Shown in pieces: positions 15,224-24,200 of a DNA stretch of 31,215 nt. The notes beneath the pieces were generated by a model. That model made no database searches. It had not been told where the DNA came from and was given only the letters and a program-made list of their open reading frames with translations. Location of the stretch: contig JBKPDO010000165.1 in the NCBI GenBank assembly GCA_046727955.1, forward strand, positions 1 through 31,215. Reading direction: 5' to 3'. The DNA is from DASVXQ01 sp046727955 (GTDB lineage: Bacteria; Actinomycetota; CALGFH01). The position numbers were made by a program, and so were the translations under genes. Position 1 is the stretch's first letter. Every line of letters starts with the position of its first letter.

Positions 15224-15937
15224 AGCATGGCCACGGGGCACTGAAGCAGCGGAATGCCGATCCGACTGGCGCCGCAGCGTCACATCCCTGCAATAGACAC
15301 TCTCTGCGGCCGGACGTGAGCGCCCAATAGGTATGGCCGCCGACCGCGAGCAGCACCGGGAGTACACCACCCGCCAGGTGGCCTACTACTTGATCATCAG
15401 GTCAGCGCGTCGTCTGTCGCGGTCGCCGGCACCGTCGAGCTCCGCGAAGAGCGCGGCGGTGTATCTACTGAAAAGCCTGAACCCCGGCTCCGTCCTATCG
15501 ACGGGCGCGCGCACAGCCGACCGGTCAAACCTCGCGATAGACCGAGTCGCTCCCGGGGCACCTGAATCGCCAAGCTCTCATTCCCATTCGTGACATCACT
15601 CGAATGTGGCAATCCCGTCGTATAGAGCACGCCGCGCTCCGCTGGGACCTGCGCGGTCCTGCCCTGTTGGCTCGCGTTGGCCACGCCCTTGAGCTGCAGG
15701 GAGAAGATGACGTCGTCGTCACTGGAAGCGGCGATCAGACGAGAAGTACGTTCGGCTCGGTTGGCTCGCGACCGCACCAAGGTAACAGCGACAGCGTCGT
15801 CGACTGAACGATGGTCGGCCATTCCCCAGAAGTTCTGCTCAGCCGTTAGTAGGGCAAGGCGCGAACAGCCGGCGGCCGTCACGCGAGTGCTGGGGCTGCG
15901 AGGCGCCCGCGTGCTGCCCGGCGCGGCGCGGGGCTTC
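15224..15937. other. Long stretch without a supported gene
   Basis: About 700 bases downstream of tal. It starts with a five-codon stump (15228) and contains an ATG at 15333 opening MAADREQHREYTTRQVAYYL, which has a natural look and could be an N-terminal scrap, but it soon turns Ser/Arg-rich. Other frames (for example one at 15604-15807) have natural-looking patches I cannot place. GC is lower than in the coding regions. I regard it as eroded DNA. Confidence 0.35.
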
Positions 15938-16297
15938 TCACCCTGCTCGCTGATGGGATCAGCGTGGCCCTTGGGGCCAACCTGTCGACCTGGAGCGGCT
16001 CGGCTGCGCTGCTGGTCGGGCTCTTGGCGGTCATAACGGTCGTCGCCGTCCTCGAGCAGTGGTGTCGCCGGCTGGGCCGTGGATGGCATTGGCGTCCGTG
16101 TCATCGGGCGGATCGGCCTGCGGGTGGTGGCGGCGATTCTCACGCATCCACGCGCCGCCGCATTGGTGGCGGCCGGCTCGACCTTCCTGCTCGCATTCTT
16201 TGCGGCGACGCTGATAGGACTCCATCGCGAGGCCACCGGGGAGCGAGACTCAAAGCACCCCAGAAGCTCCCAGCCGCCTACTCCTGGACGGTCTTGA
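15938..16297 (+). pseudogene. Frameshifted membrane protein, unknown function
   Basis: One plus frame encodes GLLTLLADGISVALGANLST then SAALLVGLLAVITVVAVLEQ, ending its hydrophobic character near 16055. The next frame then carries IGLRVVAAILTHPRAAALVA followed by STFLLAFFAATLIGLHRE. Together they look like a three-helix membrane protein split by a frameshift. I recognise no family. The tail runs to a stop at 16297, overlapping the end of a minus-strand frame. Confidence 0.3.
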
Positions 16298-16604
16298 AGG
16301 CCAGGCGCCGACCTCGTCCTGCCTTGACCACCAGGGTGAACCACAGCCGAAGCACCCCGTCGACGACGTCTGCCTCCTCGGGACCGCCAACCCATTGGGG
16401 CCGAAGCCCCACGGCCACGATCAACCCCTCCACGTGGGCCCGAGGGGCGCCGTCGGGACCGCAGAAGAACAGATCGGCCCGGTCGATGCGGCCATCGATC
16501 GCGGTGACGAAGCCGATCTGGTATTGCGCGGCCAGCAGCAGCCTGCCGAACCAGTCTGCACCAGCGGCGATCGCCGAGCTGCAGGTCCTCGACGGCAAGA
16601 TCAA
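16278..16604 (-). CDS. Hypothetical protein, 5' end unresolved
   Basis: A minus-strand frame of up to 108 residues with a natural composition: DWFGRLLLAAQYQIGFVTAI, RIDRADLFFCGPDGAPRAHV, then LIVAVGLRPQWVGGPEEAD and a C-terminal VLRLWFTLVVKAGRGRRLA. The pattern of alternating hydrophobic residues suggests a mixed alpha/beta domain. I do not recognise it. The only upstream start is a TTG with no ribosome site, and the sequence before DWFG is low quality, so this may be the C-terminal part of a truncated gene. Confidence 0.35.
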   Translation of the reverse strand: MILPSRTCSSAIAAGADWFGRLLLAAQYQIGFVTAIDGRIDRADLFFCGPDGAPRAHVEGLIVAVGLRPQWVGGPEEADVVDGVLRLWFTLVVKAGRGRRLAFKTVQE

Positions 16605-16786
16605 CCTTCTTACGCCTCGGCTTACCGAGGCGGTAACCGTGGCCGGATCGAGGTTGCTGGACGGCTACGGCCGCGCGGACCGCGGGCGTCTGACCGAGTG
16701 GCAGACGATGAGGCACGCGTTGACGTTGCTGGAGCTTCCTCCTCCCAGGCGGGTAGGAAGGGTGGGTGCGGACCGGCTGCAGCCGG

Positions 16787-18142
16787 TCATGGCTCGATGG
16801 TTACCGGTTGGCCGGTGGCGGTCTGCCACAGCGCGGTGAGGGTGGACCAGCCCGGGGTTGGCACCGCGGCGGCGGGCGAGTAGCCGGGTGCGCGGGGTGG
16901 GATGCGCACCCGCAGCGCTCCGGGAAGGATCCGGAACTGGATCGGGGGGTCCAGCGCCATCGCCTCCCCGTCGATGCCGACCTCCACTGGTGCGGCTGAT
17001 CGCACTTCGAAGCTGGTGTCGGTCCACTCCACCCAGCCGCGAGGGCGGCGGGGCCGGCGCCCGGCGGCCTGCATCCGCGCGAACCTGGCGGCCTCGTCGG
17101 GGGACTGCAGCCGTGCGGCGACGATGCCAAGGGTGCCGGCGTCAAGGCGCCGCCGGGACCCAAACCCCTCCGGTTGGCCTAGCTCGTAGCGGTTGTTGGA
17201 GACCAGGATGAGGTGGGCGGATTCCTGTTGGGTCCCATCAGGCCCGGTGAACCGCAGGTCAAACGGCGCGGCGTGCGGGCCGAGCATCCCCGGCAGCATG
17301 TCAAGAGCGGTGGGAACCTTGCGGTCGCGGTACTCGGGGGACTGCACGATCTTGGCGTACAGGCCCAGGGTGGCGTTGTTGACGAACACCCGGTCCTCGA
17401 CCAGGCCCAGGTCGATGTGCCGCTCCACCGCCGCCCCGAACGCCTCCAGGGCACCCACCACGTCGTCGCGGTCCAGCCCCAGGTCCATGGCCAGGTGGTT
17501 GTGGGTCCCCGCCGGCACGCAGACAAAGCCGACATTGTGGTGCATGGCCACGCCGGCCACCAGCGCCTGGGAGCCGTCCCCTCCGGCCATGCCGAGCACG
17601 TCCGCGCCGCGGGCAACGGCCTGCTGGGCAAGCCGGCGCAGGTCGTCGCCTGGCGCCAGCACGATCGGCTCGATGCCCCGCCGGCGGGCCTCCTCCACCA
17701 GGTGGAACCGCTCGACCTTCCCGCCGCCCGACCTAGGGTTCAGCAGCAGCACCGGCCGGGTCGCCGGCCCCACAGCGACCCCCGGGGTCGGGCCGCTCTT
17801 CAGCGAGCTGCGGTCGCGTCCCAGCCCATAGCGGGTGGCGGTCCCGGCAAGCGCCGCCAGCGCGATCAACAGCAGCAGCTGCGGCAGCCTGCCGTAGGCC
17901 GCCACCAGCACCAGCGGCGCGACCAGCGCCAGCACCGCCACCACCGCCACCAGCAGCCGGCGCACGCCGGTTCGGGTGAGCGCGTAGGCGGCGGTGGCGA
18001 TCGCCACCCCCAGGCAGGCGATCGCCACCAGCAGCACCAGCGGACGCTGGACCAGGCTCACCACGGCAACCGCGAGCACGGCAACCCCCGCGGCCAGGGC
18101 CACGATCGCGCTCAGCCTGCGTGTTGGGCTCACCGACTGCAC
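16787..18142 (-). CDS. Diacylglycerol-kinase-family lipid kinase with four N-terminal membrane helices
   Basis: A 451-residue protein from a GTG at 18142, with AGGAGG six bases upstream. Residues 11-31, 35-56, 62-83 and 85-105 are membrane helices. The catalytic domain begins VLLLNPRSGGGK (131-142), with the nucleotide loop MAGGDGSQALVAGVA (family GGDGT, here Ser) and VPAGTHNHLAMDLGL at 209-223, which fits the PxGTxNxxA-x-x-LG motif. FVNNATLGLYAKIV and the late VEVGIDGEAMALDPP are the C-terminal beta-sandwich. Such enzymes phosphorylate diacylglycerol, sphingosine-like or polyprenol lipids at the inner membrane. It is transcribed away from the PAP2 phosphatase gene across a 34-base gap. In other actinobacteria PAP2 and this kinase domain occur fused in one protein, supporting a joint role. 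Substrate not determinable. Confidence 0.85.
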   Translation of the reverse strand: MQSVSPTRRLSAIVALAAGVAVLAVAVVSLVQRPLVLLVAIACLGVAIATAAYALTRTGVRRLLVAVVAVLALVAPLVLVAAYGRLPQLLLLIALAALAGTATRYGLGRDRSSLKSGPTPGVAVGPATRPVLLLNPRSGGGKVERFHLVEEARRRGIEPIVLAPGDDLRRLAQQAVARGADVLGMAGGDGSQALVAGVAMHHNVGFVCVPAGTHNHLAMDLGLDRDDVVGALEAFGAAVERHIDLGLVEDRVFVNNATLGLYAKIVQSPEYRDRKVPTALDMLPGMLGPHAAPFDLRFTGPDGTQQESAHLILVSNNRYELGQPEGFGSRRRLDAGTLGIVAARLQSPDEAARFARMQAAGRRPRRPRGWVEWTDTSFEVRSAAPVEVGIDGEAMALDPPIQFRILPGALRVRIPPRAPGYSPAAAVPTPGWSTLTALWQTATGQPVTIEP

Positions 18143-18164
18143 CTGCGACCTCCTGGGCTGACCC

Positions 18165-18170
18165 TACAAT
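18165..18170 (+). promoter_or_regulatory. -10 box for a leaderless PAP2 transcript
   Basis: TACAAT, an almost consensus -10 box, ends six bases before the PAP2 ATG at 18177, and no ribosome site lies between. The start point would coincide with the ATG. The whole gap between the divergent genes is 34 bases, so this promoter overlaps the kinase ribosome site and start. Confidence 0.5.
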
Positions 18171-18176
18171 CCTGGC

Positions 18177-18860
18177 ATGGCCAAGCACGCCGGCAGGCAG
18201 CAGCAGACCGTCGGGGACGCGCTGGCCCGGCGAGTCGAAGCCCGCCGGGGTCCGGCATCCCGCTGGGCGGAGGCGTTGCGGGAGCTGGGGGCGGTCGACC
18301 GGGCGGTGTACGAGGCGGTGGCCCGCACCCCCACCGCGGAGCTGGACGGCCCCCTCCGCCGGCTGTCGGACGCCGCCGACCACTCGCGCCTGTGGCTTGG
18401 CATCGCCGCTATGATCGCCCTGCTCGGTGGCAGGCACGGGCGCCGGGCGGCGCTGGAGGGTGTGGTCGCGATCGGGGTGACCTCGGCGACCGTCAACCTC
18501 GGCATCAAGCCCCTTGCCAGGCGGCGGCGTCCCGATCGCCTCGGCCCCGACCTGGTCGGGGCGCGCCACGTGCGGATGCCGGAATCGGCCTCGTTTCCCT
18601 CTGGGCATGCCGCGTCGGCGTTTGCGTTCGCCTACGCCGTCGGCCGGCACCTGCCGGGGCTGGCGGTGCCACTCCGGCTGCTGGCGGGCGGGGTGGCCTA
18701 CTCGCGGGTCCACACCGGCGTGCACTATCCGGGCGATGTGGTGCTCGGCTCCATCCTGGGAGCCGGCACCGCGGCGATGGTCGCAGCGGCATGCGACCGC
18801 TTGCCCCAGCCACCGCGGCGGCCGCGCCGCCGCTTGCCTGTCGCCGTACGCAATTCCTGA
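18177..18860 (+). CDS. PAP2-family phosphatase (membrane lipid phosphatase)
   Basis: A 227-residue protein with the complete PAP2 signature: K111 then RP at 118-119 (KPLARRRRP), PSGH at 141-144 (SFPSGHAAS), and SR at 176-177 with H183 and D187 (YSRVHTGVHYPGD). The two His and the Arg residues form the phosphohistidine active site. Hydrophobic segments around 73-83, 94-110, 145-160, 162-175 and 187-206 suggest a membrane protein with the active site facing outwards. It should remove phosphate from phosphatidic acid, undecaprenyl pyrophosphate or a similar lipid, the reverse of the reaction expected for its divergent neighbour. No ribosome site is present, and a -10 box sits immediately before the ATG. 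A basic C-terminal tail (PPRRPRRRL) follows the last helix. Confidence 0.88.
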   Translation: MAKHAGRQQQTVGDALARRVEARRGPASRWAEALRELGAVDRAVYEAVARTPTAELDGPLRRLSDAADHSRLWLGIAAMIALLGGRHGRRAALEGVVAIGVTSATVNLGIKPLARRRRPDRLGPDLVGARHVRMPESASFPSGHAASAFAFAYAVGRHLPGLAVPLRLLAGGVAYSRVHTGVHYPGDVVLGSILGAGTAAMVAAACDRLPQPPRRPRRRLPVAVRNS

Positions 18861-18894
18861 CAGGACTGGGCGGAGACGGCTCTCAGCGGCGCGG

Positions 18895-19551
18895 CTACCA
18901 GGCTTCGATGCCGGGCAGGTCCAGTGCGGCGATGCGGGTGGCTTCGGTGGCGGGGACGCCGAGCATGCGCAGGATGGCTTCGGCGAGCTGGTCGACTGAT
19001 GCCTCGTCGATGCGTTCCGGGTGCCGCTGGCGCAGCCGCAGGAGCCCGAGCAGGCCGCCGGCGACGGCGCTGAGCGCGATCTCGGCGTCGGGCACGGTGA
19101 AACGCCCGGCGGCCTGACCGGCCTTGATGTCGCGCAGGGCGCGTGGCGCGAGCCCGCGGGGTGTGTCCAGGACGTCCAAGCCGGCCCCGGTGAGGAACCG
19201 GGCGATCTCCGGGTGTGTCCAGCCGAGTCGCCCGGAGATCCGCAGGGAGACGGCGAACAGTTCCGCTGGGTCGCTGATTCCCGCGCAGGCGCGGTCGATC
19301 ATCTGGCCCCAGCGTTCCAGCACCTCTTCTGACGCGGTCTGGAACAGCTGGTCCTTGCTGTCAAAGTGGTTGTAGAAGGACCCGAATCCGATATCGGCCG
19401 CGTCGGTGATCTCCTGGATGCTCGCACGGTCCCCGCGGCCTTCGGCGATCAGCCGGACGGCGGCGTCGATGAGGGCCTGCCGGGTCAGGGCCTTACGCCG
19501 GTCGAGCCGTGAGGCTCTCGGCGCCCTGCCTGTTACTGCCGCCTCTGCCAT
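18895..19551 (-). CDS. TetR/AcrR-family transcriptional repressor
   Basis: A 218-residue regulator. Residues 20-70 form the DNA-binding domain: LTRQALIDAAVRLIAEGRGD then IQEITDAADIGFGSFYNHFD, with the recognition helix in IGFGSFYNHF and SKDQLF after it. The C-terminal alpha-helical ligand and dimer domain follows (PEIARFLTGAGLDVLDTPRG and a last ATRIAALDLPGIEAW). Length is typical. GGAGGG lies five bases before the ATG. The gene is read away from an AT-rich region with several inverted repeats (19663-19723) that is the likely operator, and from the DoxX-like gene. The ligand is unknown. It converges with PAP2, with 34 bases between the stops. Confidence 0.88.
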   Translation of the reverse strand: MAEAAVTGRAPRASRLDRRKALTRQALIDAAVRLIAEGRGDRASIQEITDAADIGFGSFYNHFDSKDQLFQTASEEVLERWGQMIDRACAGISDPAELFAVSLRISGRLGWTHPEIARFLTGAGLDVLDTPRGLAPRALRDIKAGQAAGRFTVPDAEIALSAVAGGLLGLLRLRQRHPERIDEASVDQLAEAILRMLGVPATEATRIAALDLPGIEAW

Positions 19552-19662
19552 CTCTGCCCTCCAAGGCCTCGCTCAGCACGATAACCGACCGCGCTTCGCC
19601 TGCCTGCGGTCCCCTGTCCGGTGCCCGCCCTTCCCGGTGGATCCGCACGAGATTCCCTTGTT

Positions 19663-19723
19663 GATGGTATCATCCATCATAACTGATACTTGACTACAGA
19701 ACTGATTGGACATGGCATCAGTT
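19663..19723. promoter_or_regulatory. Divergent promoter/operator region for the TetR regulator
   Basis: This is the most AT-rich patch in the neighbourhood. It holds nested inverted repeats: GATGG (19663) with CCATC (19674); GTATCA (19667) with TGATAC (19684); and AACTGAT (19700) with ATCAGTT (19717), the AACTGAT word also occurring at 19681. TTGACT (19690) could be a plus-strand -35 and TATGAT (minus strand, 19681-19676) a -10 for the regulator. Overlap of promoter elements with dyad repeats is the usual layout for TetR autoregulation. Which dyad is bound cannot be decided from sequence. Confidence 0.5.
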
Positions 19724-19992
19724 GTTGAGGGAAGGGAGCCGAGCGTGGTGCGGGGCAGCGGCACGCAGCTGGCCGGGCCACTCCGCCCGCCTGCGGGCAC
19801 CGGTCGACGACCCAACGCTGACCATCATCGTGCGGCCCGACCCCTTCATCGCCGACGTGGTCCCCCAGTCCCGGTCGCCGCGGCTGCCTGGAGCACCCCG
19901 GCCGCTGCCGCGCCCGCGCTCCCGCAGCAGTGCTCCACAACTCCACCAGGATCCACCGATCCCGTCCCCGACCGTCCACCTGGAGGCTCATC
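19724..19992. other. Eroded stretch between operator and DoxX-like gene
   Basis: A possible ribosome site, GGAAGGGAG, precedes a GTG at 19745, and one frame reads VDDPTLTIIVRPDPFIADVV around 19803-19862, which looks natural. Neither extends into a complete gene. I suspect the stump of a gene formerly controlled by the operator. Confidence 0.25.
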
Positions 19993-20328
19993 GTGCTCGT
20001 CACCGTCTCGCTGCTGCTGGCCGCAGCCTGCCTCGTCGCCGCCGCCGGCAAGCTACTGGGCCACCCGAAGATGCGCCACTCCGCCGCGCGCTTCGGCATT
20101 GCCTGGCGTCGCTACCACCTCATCGGGGTAGCCGAACTAGCCGCCGCCGCAGGCATCCTGCTCGGCTTGTACTGGCGTCCCATCGGGCTGGCTGCCGCCG
20201 CAGGCATGACGCTGCTCCTCCTCGGCGCCCTGGCCACCCATAGACGAGCGCGCGACAGCGCCCGGGAGCTGCTGCCGGTCCTCGCCACCCTCGCCATCAC
20301 AACGGCCTACCTGGCGGTCGCCCTCTGA
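19993..20328 (+). CDS. DoxX-like small membrane protein
   Basis: A 111-residue protein with four hydrophobic helices: LVTVSLLLAAACLVAAAGKL, LIGVAELAAAAGILLGLYW, IGLAAAAGMTLLLLGALA and the last at LLPVLATLAITTAYLAVAL. The early AAAGKLLGHP, followed by GIAWRRYHLIGVAELAAA, matches the DoxX/DoxX-like family, whose K-x-x-GHP and GxxE-LAAA positions are conserved. I chose the GTG at 19993, because TGGAGG lies six bases before it; a GTG at 19930 would add 21 residues unlike the family. The role of such proteins is poorly known (redox or quinone linked in some). It sits downstream of the TetR operator region and may be under that control. Confidence 0.75.
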   Translation: MLVTVSLLLAAACLVAAAGKLLGHPKMRHSAARFGIAWRRYHLIGVAELAAAAGILLGLYWRPIGLAAAAGMTLLLLGALATHRRARDSARELLPVLATLAITTAYLAVAL

Positions 20329-20341
20329 GAGAAGGCCCGTA

Positions 20342-20840
20342 ATGCCCACCTACCGGCTTGCCTCCGCTAACCCCGCCCAGCCGCCCACCGCCCAACCGTC
20401 TACCGCCCAGCCGGGAAGCTCGACCTGTACGCCTCGCGCTGACGACCTCCGCGCAGGCCGAGGCGATCATCGCTGTCTCGCTCAACGGCGCCCGCGGCGG
20501 CTCCCACCCAGCCGCGCCGGCTGGGGAGTCGGCCGAGCCGCGCCCGCTCGACGACCCTGTAACTACCATCACCGACGGAGAAATGGCGCGAAGTGACGAC
20601 GAAGGGTTCGGCGACCTCCCTCCAGGACTGCGCAGGGTCGACGTGATGAACCTGTCGCTGGACGCCGCACAGGAGCTACTGACTCGCTACCGGATCGCCG
20701 GCTACCCACCTCACCTGCTGATCGAGCTGCCGGCGGACGTCTGCGGAACGCTGGAGTTCTATCGCGCCACCGAGATGATCGAGCTCGGCCGGACGGTCGC
20801 GCTCGAAGCCCTCGACCGGGCGTGGCCTCGTCGGTTCTAG
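20342..20840 (+). pseudogene. Patatin-like phospholipase, C-terminal remnant
   Basis: GAGAAGG precedes an ATG at 20342 (MPTYRLASANP) whose frame turns into Pro/Arg-rich nonsense over a CCGCCCA-rich repeat. From about 20430 another frame has natural sequence: LTTSAQAEAIIAVSLNGARG, then ARSDDEGFGDLPPGLRRVDV and YPPHLLIELPADVCGTLEFY with RATEMIELG at the end. The last part resembles the C-terminal region of patatin-like hydrolases, where a YPPD-x-LIE-x-P segment and an E-x-x-x-LG helix are common. The catalytic GXSXG and DG[AG] motifs are absent, so no enzyme remains. An ATG at 20583 could start a residual 85-residue product. Confidence 0.4.
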
Positions 20841-20861
20841 CGCACGCAAACCCTCGCCCTG

Positions 20862-20990
20862 CCCGCACCGTGGACCAAGGACATCGCGGTCGATGAGCTG
20901 GAACTCGTTCGCGTGGCCGAGTACACCTTCCGCGCAGCTCGCCGACCGGTGGCGGGGCCGCCGGGTGTTCCTGGCGTCGGGCCAACCGCC
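20862..20990 (+). pseudogene. Scrap of an FAD-dependent aromatic monooxygenase
   Basis: In one frame DELELVRVAEYTFRA and, after a one-base shift, QLADRWRGRRVFLASG. Flavin hydroxylases of the PheA/MhpA type contain ELVRVA-x-Y-x-F-x-x-x-LA-x-RWR-x-GRVFLAGDAAH. Here the GDAAH (FAD phosphate-binding) is already replaced by SGQP. Only about 35 residues of more than 500 remain. Confidence 0.35.
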
Positions 20991-21042
20991 ATCCCCCGAA
21001 TTCGTCGCCCGCTCTTTGCGAAACGGCCGAACTCACGAGTCG

Positions 21043-21123
21043 GAGGTGCTCAGCGACCTGCATGACCGGCCAAAGCGCACTGACGAACAGTTCGCCGCCG
21101 AGAAGCGGCGCGTGCTCGCCGGC
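21043..21123 (+). pseudogene. SHOCT-like C-terminal motif, isolated
   Basis: EVLSDLHDRPKRTDEQFAAE followed by KRRVLAG matches the short C-terminal SHOCT helix pair (L-x-x-L-x-x-x-G-x-LT-x-EEF-x-x-x-K-x-x-LL). It lacks a recognisable parent protein. I take it as another gene end stranded in the scrap zone before the SARP regulator. Confidence 0.35.
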
Positions 21124-21265
21124 TCCCGAGCCGAGCAGCCGGTAGGGGTTGCTTGCGGCTGCCGGTCTGGTGGCCGGCCAGGGAGGGGCCTGGGGGGTGC
21201 TTCACAGGGGCGGTGGGGCGTGCCAGACTGCGGTGCTGGTGCTGGCAGCCAAAGACCTCGCCGCC

Positions 21266-24200
21266 ATGACCTGCCCGCTCGAGATTCGCCTTTTGGGCCC
21301 GTTTGAGGCCTTGGTCGGTGGTCGCCCCGCAGAGGTGACCGGCCCCAAGCGCCACGCGCTGCTGGCGCTGCTGGCCTTGCGCGGCGGTCGCATGGTCCCG
21401 GTCGAGGTGCTGGTCGACGCCTTGTGGGGGGCGCAGGTCCCAGCGGCGCCGCGCAACGCCCTGCAGCACCACGTTTCGCGGCTGCGCGCCGCGCTGGGCG
21501 CCGCGTCGATCGCTGCCGCCCCCGACGGGTACGCGCTGGTGGGCGCCACCGTGGACGCGTTGCGGTTTGAGGAGCTGCTGGCCAGGGCCCGCGGCGCCGT
21601 GCGGGTGGGGGATGCCGGCCAGGCCGCCGAGCTGGCCGCGCGTGCGCTTGGGCTGTGGCGTGGGCGGCCGCTGCAGGGCCTGCCGGACAGCCCGTGGGCC
21701 GGCGCGGAGGCCGCCCGCCTGGAGGCGCTGCGGGTGGATGCGGTGGAGGAGCAGTTCGAGGCCGCGCTGGCGCTGGGGGAGCACACCGAGGTGGTTGGCC
21801 GGATCCGCCGGGTGCTGGAGGAGCAGCCGTTCCGGGAGCGGCTGTGGGGGCAGCTGATGCTGGCGCTGTATCGGGGCGGCCAGCAGGCGGAGGCGCTGGA
21901 GACCTTCCGGCAGGCCCGGGGGGTGCTGGCCGAGCAGCTGGGGGTCGAGCCGGGGCCGGGGCTGCAGCGGCTGCAGGCGGCGATCCTGGCCCACGACCCC
22001 GCACTGGCCAGCGTCCCCGCGGCCGTGGCGCCGCGGGGCCGTCTGCCGGCGCCGGTGACCTCGTTCGTGGGGCGCCAGCAGGCGCTGGCGGAGGTGGTCG
22101 AGCTGGTTGGGGGGCACCGGCTGGTGACCCTGATCGGTCCGCCTGGGGTCGGCAAGAGCCGGCTTGCGCTGGAGGCGGCGCGGGCGGTGGAGCACGACTT
22201 CGCCGGCGGGGTCTGGGTTGTCGGGCTGGCGCGTGCCGGGCGGCCCGCCGACGTGGCGCGGGTGGTGGCGCGCACGCTGGACGCCCGCGGCCCGACGCCA
22301 AGCCGCGACCCGCTGGCGCGCGTGGTCCAGCGCCTGCGCCAGGCCAACGTCCTGCTGGTCCTGGACGGCTGCGAACCGGTGGTGGGGGAGGCGGCGCGGG
22401 TGGCCGCTGGCGTGCTGGCCCAATGTCCTGGGGTGCGCGTGCTGGCGACCAGCCGGGAGGTGCTGCACCTGGTAGGTGAGGCCCGGTTCGTGGTGGCGCC
22501 GCTGGCGGTCCCGGCTCCGGGCGCCGACCCGGGCGAGCTGGCGGCCTGGGAGTCGGTGCGGCTGTTCCTGGAGCGGGCGCGGGCAGCACGGCCAGGGCTG
22601 CCGCTGACCGAGGACACCATCTCCCTGGCGGCGGAGATCTGCCGGCGGCTGGACGGGCTGCCGCTGGCGATCGAGCTGGCCGCCGCGCGCGTCAGCGTCC
22701 TGGGGCTGCGCGAGATCCTGGCAGCGCTCCAGGAGGGCACCGCCTTCTTCGTCGAGGCTGGCGGCCGGCGGGCCGCTCCCCAGCGCTACCTGCGCGTGGT
22801 GGTGGCCTGGAGCTATGACCTGCTGCACGCCGACGAGAAGACGCTGCTGCACCAGCTGGCGGTGTTCCGCGGCGGCGCGTCGCTGTCGGCGGTGATCGCG
22901 CTGGCCGCTGGGGGCGAGCTGGACGCGGCGATGGTGACGCAGCTGCTGGGCGCGCTGGTGGACAAGTCGATTCTCACGGCGTCGTTCCCAGGTGGTGGAG
23001 CGCGCTACGACCTGCTCGACACCGTCCGCGAGTACGCCGTTGAGCGGCTGGCCGAGGCCGGCAGCCTGGGCGCGGCGCAGCTGGCCCACGCCGAGTACTT
23101 CGCGGCCGTGGCTGACGCCGCGCGGGCCGAGCTTCGCGGGCGCGACTGGCTGGCCTGCACCAGGCGCCTGGAGCTGGAGCACGACAACCTCTGGGCGGCG
23201 CTGGCCTACGCGCGTGAGGCACCCGACCCGGCCATCGCGGTCCGGCTGGGGGCGGGGCTGGGCTGGTACTTCTCGCTGGCAGAGCGCGTCTCGGAGGGGC
23301 GCCGATTCCTCGAGGTCGCGCTCGCGGCGGCGTCGGACGACGCGCCGATCGAGCTGCGCATCGAGCTGCTCGCGTTCCTCTGTTTCCTCGCAACGGAGGA
23401 GCTCGACTTGGACGCCGCGATCGAGGCGGGCGAACGAGGTCTCGCGCTCGCCGCGACCGCTCCTGCGCCCTCCGAGTCCGCCCTCGTGCGGGTGATGCTC
23501 TCGCTCGCGTTCGCGCATTCGGGCGACCACGAGCGGGCCGCAGCACTGGCGGAGGAGGCGCGCGTCGGCTACGAGACGGCGGGAGACGGCTGGGGTGTCG
23601 CGGTGAGCAGCCTCGTCCGGGCCGGGGTGGCCGCAGGCGCGGGAGACGTCTCCACCGTCGCCGCGATGACGGCGGAGGGTCACCGACACTCCGAGGCGAT
23701 CGGGTACGACGCGTTTCTGCCGCCGGCGTTGCTGTTCGAGGCGTGGGTCGCCGAGCGGCGCAACGACCGGCAGGCCGCGGCGGACGCCTACCGCCGCGCC
23801 CTCGACGTCTCGGGCCGAGCCGGCTTTCGCGACCATGCCTCCTTCGCCTTGTCGGGGCTCGGCTCGATCGCGTTCGCCGACGGCGACCTGCGCCACGCCG
23901 AAGAGCTCGAGCGGCGGGCGCTCGCCGCCGCCGAGGCGGCACGGGCGCCGTGGGTCGCCGCCCATGCGCGCGTGCAGCTCGCCGGCGTCCTGGCGGCGGC
24001 CGGCGCCGCGGACACCGCCGAAGAGCTCTACCGGAGCGTCATCGAGTGGTCGGAGAGGGAGAGGCAGCGGCCGCACCAGGCTCGTGAGACGCAGTTCATC
24101 GCGCTCGCCGGCAGCCCCGGGGCGGCGGCGCTACGGGGCCTGGCGCGGCTTGCGGCAGCCCGCGGAGACGACGACGCGGCCGAGGACCTGCACGCCCGCG

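Noticed and set aside
15397..16716. A 439-codon minus-strand open frame
   Set aside because: It is Arg/Ser/Pro-rich with no recognisable domain or ribosome site and overlaps better candidates in other frames.
17213..19117. A 634-codon plus-strand frame across the kinase, PAP2 and regulator
   Set aside because: It crosses three well-supported genes in other frames, and its Gln/His/Arg-rich sequence is typical of a shadow.
21050..24076. A 1008-codon open frame antisense to the SARP regulator
   Set aside because: Its composition (Gln, Arg, His and Pro rich, no motifs) is what high-GC third positions produce on the opposite strand. The plus-strand frame has all the domain motifs.
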